A DNA stretch of 64,000 bases, taken from NCBI RefSeq assembly GCF_000353285.1, contig NZ_KB731324.1, positions 4,544,577 through 4,608,576 on the forward strand. The letters are read 5' to 3'. The notes under the pieces were generated by a model. The model made no database searches, was not told where the DNA came from, and was given only the letters and a program-made list of their open reading frames with translations. This DNA comes from Leptolyngbya boryana PCC 6306 (lineage in GTDB: Bacteria; Cyanobacteriota; Cyanobacteriia; Leptolyngbyales; Leptolyngbyaceae). This document shows, in pieces, positions 18,539-27,703 of this stretch. Both the position numbers and the translations under genes were made by a program. Numbering within the stretch: position 1 is the first letter of the stretch; each line of letters starts with the position of its first letter.

Positions 18539-18577
18539 ATCTAAAACCGAATACATCGCACCTTTGCATCGTTAAGT

Positions 18578-18615
18578 AAAAGCGCTTTCCGGCGATTCAG
18601 TTGGAAAGCGCTTTT
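18578..18615. terminator. Strong bidirectional hairpin terminator
   Basis: AAAAGCGCTTTCC and GGAAAGCGCTTTT form a perfect 13-bp stem with a 12-nt loop between the convergent RRM and GlsB-like genes. A-rich on the left and T-rich on the right, so it can serve both strands. Confidence 0.88.
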
Positions 18616-18636
18616 ATCGATCTTGAAGCCATGCAG

Positions 18637-18906
18637 TTACGCTGCGCGACGGGTTAAGAGTCCCCACAGGAAAATTGCCACAATTGCGCCTAAGACTGCA
18701 ATCAAAATTCCACCAATACTGAGGGATGCTGCGGTCAAATTCAGCGCGCCCGTAGTTAGGAAAGTATAGAGACTTCCTCCGACAAAGGCACCAATGATGC
18801 CTAGGATGATTGTTCCGAGAATGCCGCCGCCTTGACTACCCGGATAAATTGCTTTCGCGATCGCCCCTGCAATCAGACCTAAAATAATCCACGCAATCAG
18901 ATTCAT
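18637..18906 (-). CDS. GlsB/YeaQ/YmgE family small membrane protein
   Basis: 89 residues, almost entirely hydrophobic, with three helices. The signature WIILGLIAGAIAKAIYPG at the N-terminus and GGILGTIILGIIGAFVGG are typical of the transglycosylase-associated/GlsB family. The family is often stress-induced, and its molecular role is not firmly known. This member has an extra third helix after the usual two. It is convergent with the RRM gene and divergent from the pentapeptide gene. Confidence 0.9.
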   Translation of the reverse strand: MNLIAWIILGLIAGAIAKAIYPGSQGGGILGTIILGIIGAFVGGSLYTFLTTGALNLTAASLSIGGILIAVLGAIVAIFLWGLLTRRAA

Positions 18907-19065
18907 AATTCAGTGCCTCTTAAAAGTTTTTAGCCCATGAGTAGAAGGTATCAATTTGCCTCGAATTTACCCATCTGCCATCAGAGTTAATCAGAGAAAA
19001 CCTTAAGGAGGAGAATGCCTGATAGAATTACGAAATGTAAAGCTGTTGGGATATTGAGCGATCGT

Positions 19066-19563
19066 ATGCAAACTCTGCGCGTGTTTTTTGGACTGTGTCT
19101 TGCCGTCCTCGTGATGATTGGAATGCCTGGAATGGCTCATGCTGCGAGTTCTAATGCAACTCGCGCGATCGATGATGTTGCAGCAACAACAAAGGACTAT
19201 TCGGGACAAAATTTAATTCGGGCTGAGTTTGCTGCGGTGCGATTGCCGAATAGTAATTTTAGCAACGCTGATCTCAGGGGTGCGGTATTTAGCGGTTCAG
19301 ATTTGAGAAATTCAAACTGGAGTGGAGCAGATTTTAGCGATGGCATTGCTTACATTACAGACCTGTCTGGTGTAGATCTCACAGATACTGTTCTGACTTC
19401 TGCCATGATGATTGGTTCGGTATTGAAGGGTGCGAAGATCACGGGCGCAGATTTTAGCTTTGCAGTGCTCGATCGTCCGCAAGTGGTCGAACTTTGTAAG
19501 ACTGCCAGTGGTGTGAATTCAAAAACGGGAATCAGTACTCGCGAATCGCTAGAGTGTCCTTAA
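19066..19563 (+). CDS. Exported pentapeptide-repeat protein
   Basis: 165 residues from the ATG at 19066, which directly precedes a good signal peptide (hydrophobic core to about residue 22, cleavage after AHA). The body has A(D/N)LXX-type pentapeptides from about residue 60 to 140, such as FSNADLRGAVFSGSDLRNSN, forming a right-handed quadrilateral beta-helix. A Cys pair near the C-terminus (LCKTASGVNS...LECP) could form a disulfide. The pattern matches thylakoid-lumen pentapeptide proteins of plants and cyanobacteria. An upstream in-frame GTG/ATG would remove the signal from the N-terminus. Confidence 0.88.
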   Translation: MQTLRVFFGLCLAVLVMIGMPGMAHAASSNATRAIDDVAATTKDYSGQNLIRAEFAAVRLPNSNFSNADLRGAVFSGSDLRNSNWSGADFSDGIAYITDLSGVDLTDTVLTSAMMIGSVLKGAKITGADFSFAVLDRPQVVELCKTASGVNSKTGISTRESLECP

Positions 19564-19668
19564 TTTTCCTGATTAAATCGTTCTAAGATACGGGTGACGA
19601 TCGCAACGCTAATCGAGCAAAAAACTCGTTAGTGTGCGATCGTGATAAATGTCGCCTTTATCTGTCCG

Positions 19669-22389
19669 ATGCTTTTCATATCCGAGTTTCTGACCTGTTT
19701 AAGTTCCGCATCCCCTAGATCTTGTCTCGTCATTGCGCTAGGTGGCTTGTATCCGTTAGCCTTTGCTTCAACAGCACAGCGATCTTTTGCACAGGTTATT
19801 CCCGATCGTACCTTGCCGCAAAATTCGCTCGTCACAGATACCTTAGTCACAGGCGGAACGAAATCAGGCACAAACCTTTTTCACAGCTTTCAAGATTTTT
19901 CTGTCAAGGGATCAATTCTCTTCGTTCCAGATCCAGACATTCGCAACATCATTACTCGCGTCACAGGCAATCAGCGATCGCTGATTGATGGCATCCTCGC
20001 AGTTAACGGGAGAGCCAACTTTTTCTTAATCAATCCGAATGGCATTACTTTCGGTCAAAATGCTCAACTTGGCATCAATGGTTCATTCTTTGCCAGTACT
20101 GCACAGAGCGTGAAATTTTCAGATGGCAGTGAATTTAGTGCAAAATCGCCTCAAGCTCCACTCCTCACGATTAGTGCTCCCATTGGCTTACAGTTTGGGA
20201 CTCGTCCAGCTAGCATTGAGCAAACGGGTTCGCAATTGCTCGTGCCACCAGGGCAAACTTTAGCTTTACTGGGTGGAGATGTGCTGGTGAATGGGGGGAG
20301 TCTCATCGCAAATTCTGGAAAAATTTCGCTAAAGACTGTAGACCGTCCCGAATACGTGAGTTTGTCTGAACCGAGTAACTTACGACTGGGAAATCTTGAA
20401 ATTTCGCATCAAGCACAACTTGATGCCAGTGGGCTGGGTGGGGGACGCATTGAAATTGATGCAGGCAACGTCGTCCTGAGTAATGCTCGAATTGTCTCTC
20501 TTACGGTTGGCGATCAAAATGGGCAAGGAATTTCGATCCGATCCAATCAGTTCCGACTCCAAGATGGCGCACAAATCGCAGCTATCACAACTGGATCGGG
20601 AAAAGGTGGCAATATTGATATTTCTGCAACTGAGTCTTTTAGACTACGAGGAATTGATTCTGCACTTTATCAAAGAGACGTAGCGAGTCTCATTCAGACT
20701 GGAGTGCTAGATCTGAATAGTCCAACAATCGCCATTACAAACAGTACTTTTGGTCAAGGTCAAGCAGGAAATATTTCAATTGCTGCAAATCAAATTCAGT
20801 TTGAGAATGGCATTGGAATTGGTGGAACCACGCTACAAGCCGGACAAGTTGGAGCAGTCAATTTACAGGCAAAAGATGTCAGTATTGCAAGTGGATCAGT
20901 CGTAACCTCAGCATTTCGAGGCAGTACAGGAGCAGCAGGCAATATTAATATTCAAGCCGATCTCTTAACCGTTCGAGAAGGTGCAGCGATTACGACGAGT
21001 ACATTTGGTCGAGGTAATTCTGGCAAGATTGATCTGAATGTGAAAGATACAATTACCCTAGCAGACACTCCAAAAGGCAGCGTGATTCAGACTGCGATCG
21101 GATCAAATGCTTTTGGAGATAATCAAGCACAAGCAGGCAATATCAGCATTAAGACGGGCAGGCTCTTAGTTTCTGACGGAGCAGGAATTAGCGCTGGTTC
21201 CGGTGGAGCATCGGGTACAGTTTTAATCTCACCAACCGGTGGAAAAGCTGGAGATTTGGAGATTTCAGCAACCGAATTAATTGATGTATCTGGGATTTCT
21301 GAAGTCTTAGCAAATGGCACTCAAACTTCTAGCTACCTTTCAACTGATACTGGCACAAGTAGTCAGAGCGGCAACCTTTTTATTCAAACTCCTATTTTGC
21401 GAGTCCGAGATGGAGCGAACATTTCGGTAGGGTCACTGGGATTTGGTCAAGCAGGTACTTTGACCATTAATGCCACCCGGATCGAAGTGTCAGGACGCAA
21501 AGGAGATTTACCCAGTCGAATTCAAGCGTCTACTGGCAAACTTTCTTTTTCTTCAATCATCAATCCCAAAGCAACTTCCGATGCTGGGGATTTAAATCTC
21601 AACGTGCGAGAACTATCGATTCGAGATGGTGCAACTGTCACCGTAGAAAATATTGGTTCTGGCAAAGCTGGCAATCTGAATATTAATGCCGATCGGATCT
21701 TCGTCAATAATGGCTCAAGTATCGATGCCAGAACTGGGACTGCGGGAGGAGGAAACGTGAATCTGCGATCGCAACTCATTCTCTTACGTCGCGGAAGTAA
21801 CATTCAAACCGATGCAAATCTCTCTAATGGCGGCAATATCACCATTAATACTGGACTTTTACTCGCAGTGCCAACCGAAGATAGTAACATTACTGCAACT
21901 GCGCAAGGCGGTCGTGGTGGGAATATCAACATTGCGGCTCAAGGCATCTTTGGCTTGCAGCAGAGTCGATCTCTGACCTTTAACAGCGATATTACTGCTA
22001 GCTCAAGAATTGGGTTGGATGGAACCGTAACACTGACGACATTTGGCACAGAACCCAACGTAAGCACTGATCTTCCAGGGACTCAGATTATCTCTTCAGA
22101 TCAGATCTCCCAGACCTGCACTCGCTTAGCTAAAACAGGTCAGTTTGTGATTACAGCCAGAGGAGGATTAGAACCGCCTGTGAGTGAAGTTGTGCAATCA
22201 ACTCCGATTTGGATGGATGAAAGAGCGAGCACTCACTCACTTAGCTTACAAAAATCTATGCCAGAAATGATAGAAGCAACCGGATGGGTGAAGCGAGCCG
22301 ATGGAGAGATCATGTTAGTTTCTGAATCTACTCATCGTCAGATTCTAGCATCCTGTCTCTTGCCATCTCGTGCTGCTCATGGCTCATGA
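19669..22389 (+). CDS. Secreted filamentous-haemagglutinin N-terminal-domain protein, paralogue 1
   Basis: About 906 residues from the ATG at 19669 (a GTG at 19642 adds nine). An N-terminal signal is followed by the TPS/haemagglutination-activity domain: VTGGTKSGTNLFHSFQDFSV, RVTGNQRSLIDGILAVNG, FFLINPNGITFGQNAQLGIN and GSFFASTAQS. The middle ~550 residues are beta-helix repeats of the GNI.I.A..L.V.DGA.I type, ending at the LLAVPTED / IFGLQQSR segment. The last ~100 residues form a separate module with QTCTRLAKTGQFVITARGG, EVVQSTPIW, ATGWVKRADGEIMLVSES and a final Cys. It is predicted to be secreted and surface-exposed. The stop overlaps the next start (ATGA), so translation is coupled. No TpsB transporter gene is nearby. 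Confidence 0.9.
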   Translation: MLFISEFLTCLSSASPRSCLVIALGGLYPLAFASTAQRSFAQVIPDRTLPQNSLVTDTLVTGGTKSGTNLFHSFQDFSVKGSILFVPDPDIRNIITRVTGNQRSLIDGILAVNGRANFFLINPNGITFGQNAQLGINGSFFASTAQSVKFSDGSEFSAKSPQAPLLTISAPIGLQFGTRPASIEQTGSQLLVPPGQTLALLGGDVLVNGGSLIANSGKISLKTVDRPEYVSLSEPSNLRLGNLEISHQAQLDASGLGGGRIEIDAGNVVLSNARIVSLTVGDQNGQGISIRSNQFRLQDGAQIAAITTGSGKGGNIDISATESFRLRGIDSALYQRDVASLIQTGVLDLNSPTIAITNSTFGQGQAGNISIAANQIQFENGIGIGGTTLQAGQVGAVNLQAKDVSIASGSVVTSAFRGSTGAAGNINIQADLLTVREGAAITTSTFGRGNSGKIDLNVKDTITLADTPKGSVIQTAIGSNAFGDNQAQAGNISIKTGRLLVSDGAGISAGSGGASGTVLISPTGGKAGDLEISATELIDVSGISEVLANGTQTSSYLSTDTGTSSQSGNLFIQTPILRVRDGANISVGSLGFGQAGTLTINATRIEVSGRKGDLPSRIQASTGKLSFSSIINPKATSDAGDLNLNVRELSIRDGATVTVENIGSGKAGNLNINADRIFVNNGSSIDARTGTAGGGNVNLRSQLILLRRGSNIQTDANLSNGGNITINTGLLLAVPTEDSNITATAQGGRGGNINIAAQGIFGLQQSRSLTFNSDITASSRIGLDGTVTLTTFGTEPNVSTDLPGTQIISSDQISQTCTRLAKTGQFVITARGGLEPPVSEVVQSTPIWMDERASTHSLSLQKSMPEMIEATGWVKRADGEIMLVSESTHRQILASCLLPSRAAHGS

Positions 22390-25040
22390 AAAAGATACTC
22401 GGCTTTCCAGTCTCATTCTGTTCATTTCTACCCTTACTTTCAGGCTCTCAAACATTACTCGCTCAGATTGTTCCTGATGCAACACTGTCTCAACCTTCGA
22501 TCGTGAACAACAATACGATTCAAGGTGGAACACGCTCTGGAACAGCCCTCTTTCACAGCTTTAAAGAGTTCTCAATTCCAACAGATAGCCAAGCTCAGTT
22601 TCTCCCCGATGCTCAAGTTCAAAACATTATTTTGCGCGTCACAGGCAATCAGCGATCGCTCATTGATGGCACGCTCTCAGTCAATGGCACCGCTAATCTC
22701 TTCTTTCTCAATCCCAATGGCATCACCTTCGGGCAGAATGCTCGCTTGGCAATCAATGGCTCTCTGATTGCCAGTACCGCCGATAGCTGGACTTTCTCCA
22801 ATGGCAGCGAATACAGTGCCAGAAACCCTCAGGCTCCCCCACTTCTCACGATTAGCACGCCTATCGGCTTACAGTTTGGCGCTCGTCCAGGAAACATTGT
22901 CCATCAAGCTAACCTCTCGCTTCCTCCTGGAAAAATACTCGGATTCGCAGGCGGAGAGATTCGGCTCGACAATGCGAGCTTAAACAGTCCGAGTGGCACG
23001 ATTTTCTTAGTCAGTGCGATGCAATCAGGCACGCTGCAACTGCTGACAACGGGGCTTGGAGAAACGAACATCGAACAGTTTGGCAATATTGAGCTATCAG
23101 GAGCGAGTGCGATCGATGCCAGCGGTTTAGGGGGTGGAGCGGTTCAGATTCGAGGTAATCAAGTAACATTGCGCGACCAAGCTACGATTTTCTCGGATAC
23201 GATCGGTGCGATCGACGGTCGAGACATTGAGATTCAGTCCAATCAATTTAGCCTGCAAGATCGTGCTTTCGTTCGAGCCTTTACGGTTGGCTCTGGAAGT
23301 GGGGGGAATTTATCGATTCGAGCCAAAGATGCGATCGCACTTACTGGCATGGGCTATCCAGCTTTTGAGCAGAACCTTTTAGGAAATTACCTGTTTGGCA
23401 ATCTCGATCCGCGTACTGTAGAGAGTGCAATTTTGACAGGAACCGCCGGATCTGCGCGAGGGGGCAATCTGACGATCTCAACTCCACAACTCAGCCTGAA
23501 AGAAGGATCTGCAATCGTCGATCTCACACAAGCATCAGGCGCAGGAGGAAATTTATCAGTTCGAGGAGCAGATACGATCGAGGTCATCAGTTCTTCACTT
23601 GGAACGCTCGCCAGTGGAGATGGAAAATCTGGAGATGTCCAGATTCAAACCAGACGCTTGAACGTAAGTAACACGGGAATTATTACGTCCGGGACGATCG
23701 GGTCAGGAAATAGCGGAAATCTAACGATTACTGCCGATACAGTCAAGGTCAGTGGCGCATTTCCTCAAGGGGTCGTCGCATCCAATATTGTCACGTCTAC
23801 TCTGGCAGGAACAGGGAACGCAGGCAACTTAACGATCAATGCTCGGCAAATCCACATTGAGAATGGAGCCTCGATCGTCAGCGAAAGTGGCGTGAATCTC
23901 GGAGGCAGCGTTTTGGTCAGTTCTGGAAAAGGGGGGAACGTCATTCTCAATGCATCGGATGAAATTCGCTTATCAGGAGTCGGTCTACCTCAAAGTCCGA
24001 ATAGTTCAATCTCGACGCTGACATTTGGGACAGCCCAAGCAGGAGACATTTATATCAACACTCGTCGGCTCCTGATTTTCGATCAAAGCTTGATCGAGGC
24101 TTCGAGTTTGACTTTCGGCAAAGGCGGAAACATTACGATTAATGCCTCTGAATCCATCCAAATTGTGGGAAATCTCAATCGTGTGATTGGAATTAATACG
24201 AATGCTGAAGGAGGTGAGCCGTTCACGAACACCAATTCGGCTGGAAATATTAGACTTCGCACGTCCAAACTCTCACTGAGCAATCTTGGACAAATTAGTG
24301 TCTCAAGTTTTGGAAAAGGGGCAACTGGATCAATTGATGTGCAGGCAGATACGATCGAACTCAACAACAGTCGAATCAGCGCCACAACTCGCGCAGGCAG
24401 CAAAGGCAATATCGGAATTCAGGCACAAAATATTGTGCTGAGAAACGGCAGCAAGATTCAAACCGATGCAGGAGATTCGGATGGTGGCAACATTGATCTT
24501 CAAACCAAAATTCTGTTGGCAATTCCATTAGAAAATAGTGACATTACAGCAGACGCACAGGCAGGTCGGGGCGGCAATATCAATATCAAGACTCAAGGCA
24601 TTTTTGGTTTTCAGCTAGGAAGTGCCTCTGATTTCAGTGATGTCAATGCGAGTTCTGGACTTGGGCTAGATGGCACAGTCAAGCTCACAACTTTTGCACA
24701 GGAACCTACGATTAGAAGTAATTTGCCGAATGGCATGGTCGATCGTTCGACTCAAATTGCTCCAACTTGTGCAAAGGTCGCAACCACCAGTCAGTTTGTC
24801 GTCACACAGCGAAGTGGCTTAGAACCCAATGTGAATGAAGCGGTGCAATCAACTCCAGTATGGATAGACGTCCGAGGTGAGCGATCGCACAAAATACTTC
24901 AAGAATCTGCCCCTGAAATTACAGAAGCATCCGGATGGGTGAAGCGAGCCGATGGAGAGATTATGTTAGTCTCAGAATCGGCAAATCGCCCAATTCTGAA
25001 TCCCTGTTTGATTCCTGCTCGTGCTGATTCGGCTCCATGA
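22386..25040 (+). CDS. Secreted filamentous-haemagglutinin N-terminal-domain protein, paralogue 2
   Basis: 884 residues with an obvious signal peptide (hydrophobic to about residue 25). Same plan as its neighbours: haemagglutination-activity domain (GGTRSGTALFHSFKEFSI, RVTGNQRSLIDGTLSVNG, NPNGITFGQNARLAINGS), a long beta-helix, the conserved ILLAIPLENSDITADAQAGR segment, and the C-terminal module with Cys795 and Cys874, 79 residues apart as in paralogue 1. It overlaps both neighbours by ATGA, so the three genes form one translationally coupled unit. DNA similarity to paralogues 1 and 3 is visible in the N-terminal third, indicating tandem duplication followed by divergence of the repeat region. 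Confidence 0.92.
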   Translation: MKKILGFPVSFCSFLPLLSGSQTLLAQIVPDATLSQPSIVNNNTIQGGTRSGTALFHSFKEFSIPTDSQAQFLPDAQVQNIILRVTGNQRSLIDGTLSVNGTANLFFLNPNGITFGQNARLAINGSLIASTADSWTFSNGSEYSARNPQAPPLLTISTPIGLQFGARPGNIVHQANLSLPPGKILGFAGGEIRLDNASLNSPSGTIFLVSAMQSGTLQLLTTGLGETNIEQFGNIELSGASAIDASGLGGGAVQIRGNQVTLRDQATIFSDTIGAIDGRDIEIQSNQFSLQDRAFVRAFTVGSGSGGNLSIRAKDAIALTGMGYPAFEQNLLGNYLFGNLDPRTVESAILTGTAGSARGGNLTISTPQLSLKEGSAIVDLTQASGAGGNLSVRGADTIEVISSSLGTLASGDGKSGDVQIQTRRLNVSNTGIITSGTIGSGNSGNLTITADTVKVSGAFPQGVVASNIVTSTLAGTGNAGNLTINARQIHIENGASIVSESGVNLGGSVLVSSGKGGNVILNASDEIRLSGVGLPQSPNSSISTLTFGTAQAGDIYINTRRLLIFDQSLIEASSLTFGKGGNITINASESIQIVGNLNRVIGINTNAEGGEPFTNTNSAGNIRLRTSKLSLSNLGQISVSSFGKGATGSIDVQADTIELNNSRISATTRAGSKGNIGIQAQNIVLRNGSKIQTDAGDSDGGNIDLQTKILLAIPLENSDITADAQAGRGGNINIKTQGIFGFQLGSASDFSDVNASSGLGLDGTVKLTTFAQEPTIRSNLPNGMVDRSTQIAPTCAKVATTSQFVVTQRSGLEPNVNEAVQSTPVWIDVRGERSHKILQESAPEITEASGWVKRADGEIMLVSESANRPILNPCLIPARADSAP

Positions 25041-27703
25041 AAAAGATACCGTGTTCTCTCGTCTTATGTGGCGTATTGACTTACGGGCTTGCAACGGCTC
25101 AAAAGTTACAGGCTCAAATTATTCCAGATGCGACACTGCCCCAGTCTTCGATCGTCAATCAAGAGACCATCACAGGCGGGACTGCTTCAGGAGCAACGCT
25201 TTTTCACAGTTTTCAAACGTTTTCAATTCCGACAGGGGGAGTCGCTCAATTTTTACCCAATGCCGGAATTCAGAACATTGTGACTCGCGTGACGGGAACT
25301 GAACGATCGCAAATTAACGGCTTACTTTCAATTCAAGGTCAGGCGAATCTTTTCTTTCTCAATCCGAATGGCATCACCTTCGGGCAAGATGCTCGACTCG
25401 ATATCAATGGGTCATTCATTGCCAGTACGGCTGACAGTTGGACATTCTCCAATGGCGGCGAATTTAGTGCGAGAACTCCGCAAGCTCCACCTTTACTCAG
25501 GATGAGTACGCCCATCGGCTTACAGTTTGGCACTCGTCCAGGGAGCATTATCAATCAAGCCAGGCTAGCTCTTCCACCCTTGCGAATGCTTGGATTCGCA
25601 GGCGGAGACATTCGGTTCGATCAGGGGAGCTACACCAGCCTTGGCGGCAATATTTTTCTGATGAGCGCGATCGCTCCTGGGACGGTTTGCATCGCACCCG
25701 ATTTGAGCCTGGGAGAAAGTAGTCTCATGTCACTTGGCAAGATTGAACTGTCAGGAACATCCGCAGTGAATGTAGGTGGATTGCGAGGAGGAGCCGTTCA
25801 GATTCGGGGCGGGGATGTAATCGTACGCGATCAAGCGAGAATTTTCTCGGATACGGTTGGCGCGATCGACGGTCGAGACATTGAGATTCAAGCCCATCAA
25901 TTTAGACTTCAAGATCGGGCTGTAGTTCGAGCCTTTACGGTCGGCACTGGTACTGGAGGAGATATTACAGTGCAGGCGAAAGATACTATCACACTCACCG
26001 GAGCAGGCTATGAAGCTTTTGATCGGAACTATCTCAAGGTTCCTTTCGATCGCACTGTGCAACCGAACAACTTAGAAAGTGCGATCTTAGCGGGAACCTT
26101 TGGTCAGGGAAACGCAGGCAATCTCACTCTGGAAGCGCGACAGGTCAGATTAGAAAATGGGGCAGTGCTTGGCAATCCGACTCAGGGAGCAGGCGCAGGC
26201 GGAGATTTAACAATGCGGGTGGCTGAGAGCATTGATGTGACTAGCTCTGGAATTGGCACAACGGCAATCGATCGCGGCAAAGCCGGAGATCTCTCAATTC
26301 AGACAGGCAGTTTGCGCTTAAATCGTACCGGGGTTATTACCGCAATTACGCTGGGTGACGGAGATAGTGGAAGGATTACGATTCATGCAACGGATGACGT
26401 AATCGTTAATGGGGGAGTCAGAGATGGTTTTTTGCCATCGTACATTGCCACCACGACAATTTCTGACAAGGGCAATGCCGGAAATTTAGAGATCAATGCT
26501 CGACGCATTCAGATTGAAAACGGTGGCACGATTTCAACTTCAAGTGGATCAGCCGTGGTCGATCGCATTTTTGTCAGTTCTGGAACGAGCGGAAATCTTA
26601 CCCTCAATGCTTCCGAAGAGATTCGGCTAGACGGCATTGGATTAAACCGAGACTCTGCCAGTCTAATCGCGACTAATACATTTGGCAGTGCGAACGCAGG
26701 CAATATTCATCTCAATACTCGGCGCTTCGTGAGCCTGGGTCAGAGTTTCGTCGTGGCTTCTACATTTGCATCGGGACAAGGCGGCACAATTACGGTCAAT
26801 GCTTTAGATTCCATCAATATTGTTGGGCAACCGAGTGATTCCTTTGGAATTGGGACGTACTCCGGCAAGTCATCTTTTCTCACTATCTCCCAATTGCCGA
26901 CGGCAACGGGCGCAGCAGGAGATGTGAGACTCTCCACTTCACAACTATCGATTCAGAATAACGGACGAATTAATGTTGACAGTATTGGCAGTGGCAATGC
27001 CGGAACGATTCAGGTGAATGCGAATGTCATTCGATTAGAGAATGCCGGAATTACTGCGACCACGAATTCTGGAGGAAAAGGCAATATTGATCTGCGATCT
27101 CAGTTGATTCTGCTGAGAAATGGTAGCCAAATTACAACTAGGGCAGACAATTCGGATGGCGGCAACATCGATATCAAGACAGGTGTTTTGGCAGCGATTC
27201 CCAAAGAAAATAGCGACATCACTGCAAATGCTAAACGGCAAGGCGGAGCAATCAACATTACAGCTCAAGGAATCTTTGGCTTCCAGCAAAGTCGATCGCT
27301 GACCTCAAAAAGTGAGATTACGGCAAGTTCTGAGATCAAGGGTCTTGATGGAACAGTCACCTTAACGACTTTTGGAACTGAGCCAAACGTGACGGCTGAA
27401 CTCCCTGTTACCGTGATGGAGAATTCTGCCCGGATTGCTCAAACTTGTGCAAGATTTGCCAAAACCAGTCAGTTTGTAATGACAGAACGAGGAGGATTAG
27501 AGCCTTCGATCAGTGAAGTTGTGCAATCGACTCCCATCTGGCGAGATGAACGAGATGGCAAGGCTATTGAACATGGGAGCGAACAATCTGCGATCGTCGA
27601 AGCAACTCAATGGATTCGACAATCCGATGGCACGATCGCACTGGTTGCTGCTGCTCCTTATCCTCAAACAACGATAGACTGCTCGGCAGGAGAATCGAAG
27701 TGA
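25037..27703 (+). CDS. Secreted filamentous-haemagglutinin N-terminal-domain protein, paralogue 3
   Basis: 888 residues, signal peptide followed by the same haemagglutination-activity domain (GGTASGATLFHSFQTFSI, RVTGTERSQINGLLSIQG, NPNGITFGQDARLDINGS), beta-helix repeats and the LLAAIPKENSDITA-like segment. The C-terminal module has Cys804 and Cys882, but its last ~40 residues diverge from the other two (VEATQWIRQSDGTIALVAAA in place of the WVKRADGEIMLVSES block). It overlaps paralogue 2 by ATGA and the CHAT gene by GTGA. Being next to the CHAT gene and divergent only at the extreme C-terminus, it may be a specialised partner. Confidence 0.92.
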   Translation: MKKIPCSLVLCGVLTYGLATAQKLQAQIIPDATLPQSSIVNQETITGGTASGATLFHSFQTFSIPTGGVAQFLPNAGIQNIVTRVTGTERSQINGLLSIQGQANLFFLNPNGITFGQDARLDINGSFIASTADSWTFSNGGEFSARTPQAPPLLRMSTPIGLQFGTRPGSIINQARLALPPLRMLGFAGGDIRFDQGSYTSLGGNIFLMSAIAPGTVCIAPDLSLGESSLMSLGKIELSGTSAVNVGGLRGGAVQIRGGDVIVRDQARIFSDTVGAIDGRDIEIQAHQFRLQDRAVVRAFTVGTGTGGDITVQAKDTITLTGAGYEAFDRNYLKVPFDRTVQPNNLESAILAGTFGQGNAGNLTLEARQVRLENGAVLGNPTQGAGAGGDLTMRVAESIDVTSSGIGTTAIDRGKAGDLSIQTGSLRLNRTGVITAITLGDGDSGRITIHATDDVIVNGGVRDGFLPSYIATTTISDKGNAGNLEINARRIQIENGGTISTSSGSAVVDRIFVSSGTSGNLTLNASEEIRLDGIGLNRDSASLIATNTFGSANAGNIHLNTRRFVSLGQSFVVASTFASGQGGTITVNALDSINIVGQPSDSFGIGTYSGKSSFLTISQLPTATGAAGDVRLSTSQLSIQNNGRINVDSIGSGNAGTIQVNANVIRLENAGITATTNSGGKGNIDLRSQLILLRNGSQITTRADNSDGGNIDIKTGVLAAIPKENSDITANAKRQGGAINITAQGIFGFQQSRSLTSKSEITASSEIKGLDGTVTLTTFGTEPNVTAELPVTVMENSARIAQTCARFAKTSQFVMTERGGLEPSISEVVQSTPIWRDERDGKAIEHGSEQSAIVEATQWIRQSDGTIALVAAAPYPQTTIDCSAGESK

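Noticed and set aside
27610-27699. Upstream start for the CHAT gene, adding 30 residues
   Set aside because: The extra part lies inside paralogue 3 and would bury the signal peptide; the GTG at 27700 overlaps the stop in the way seen for the other genes of the cluster.
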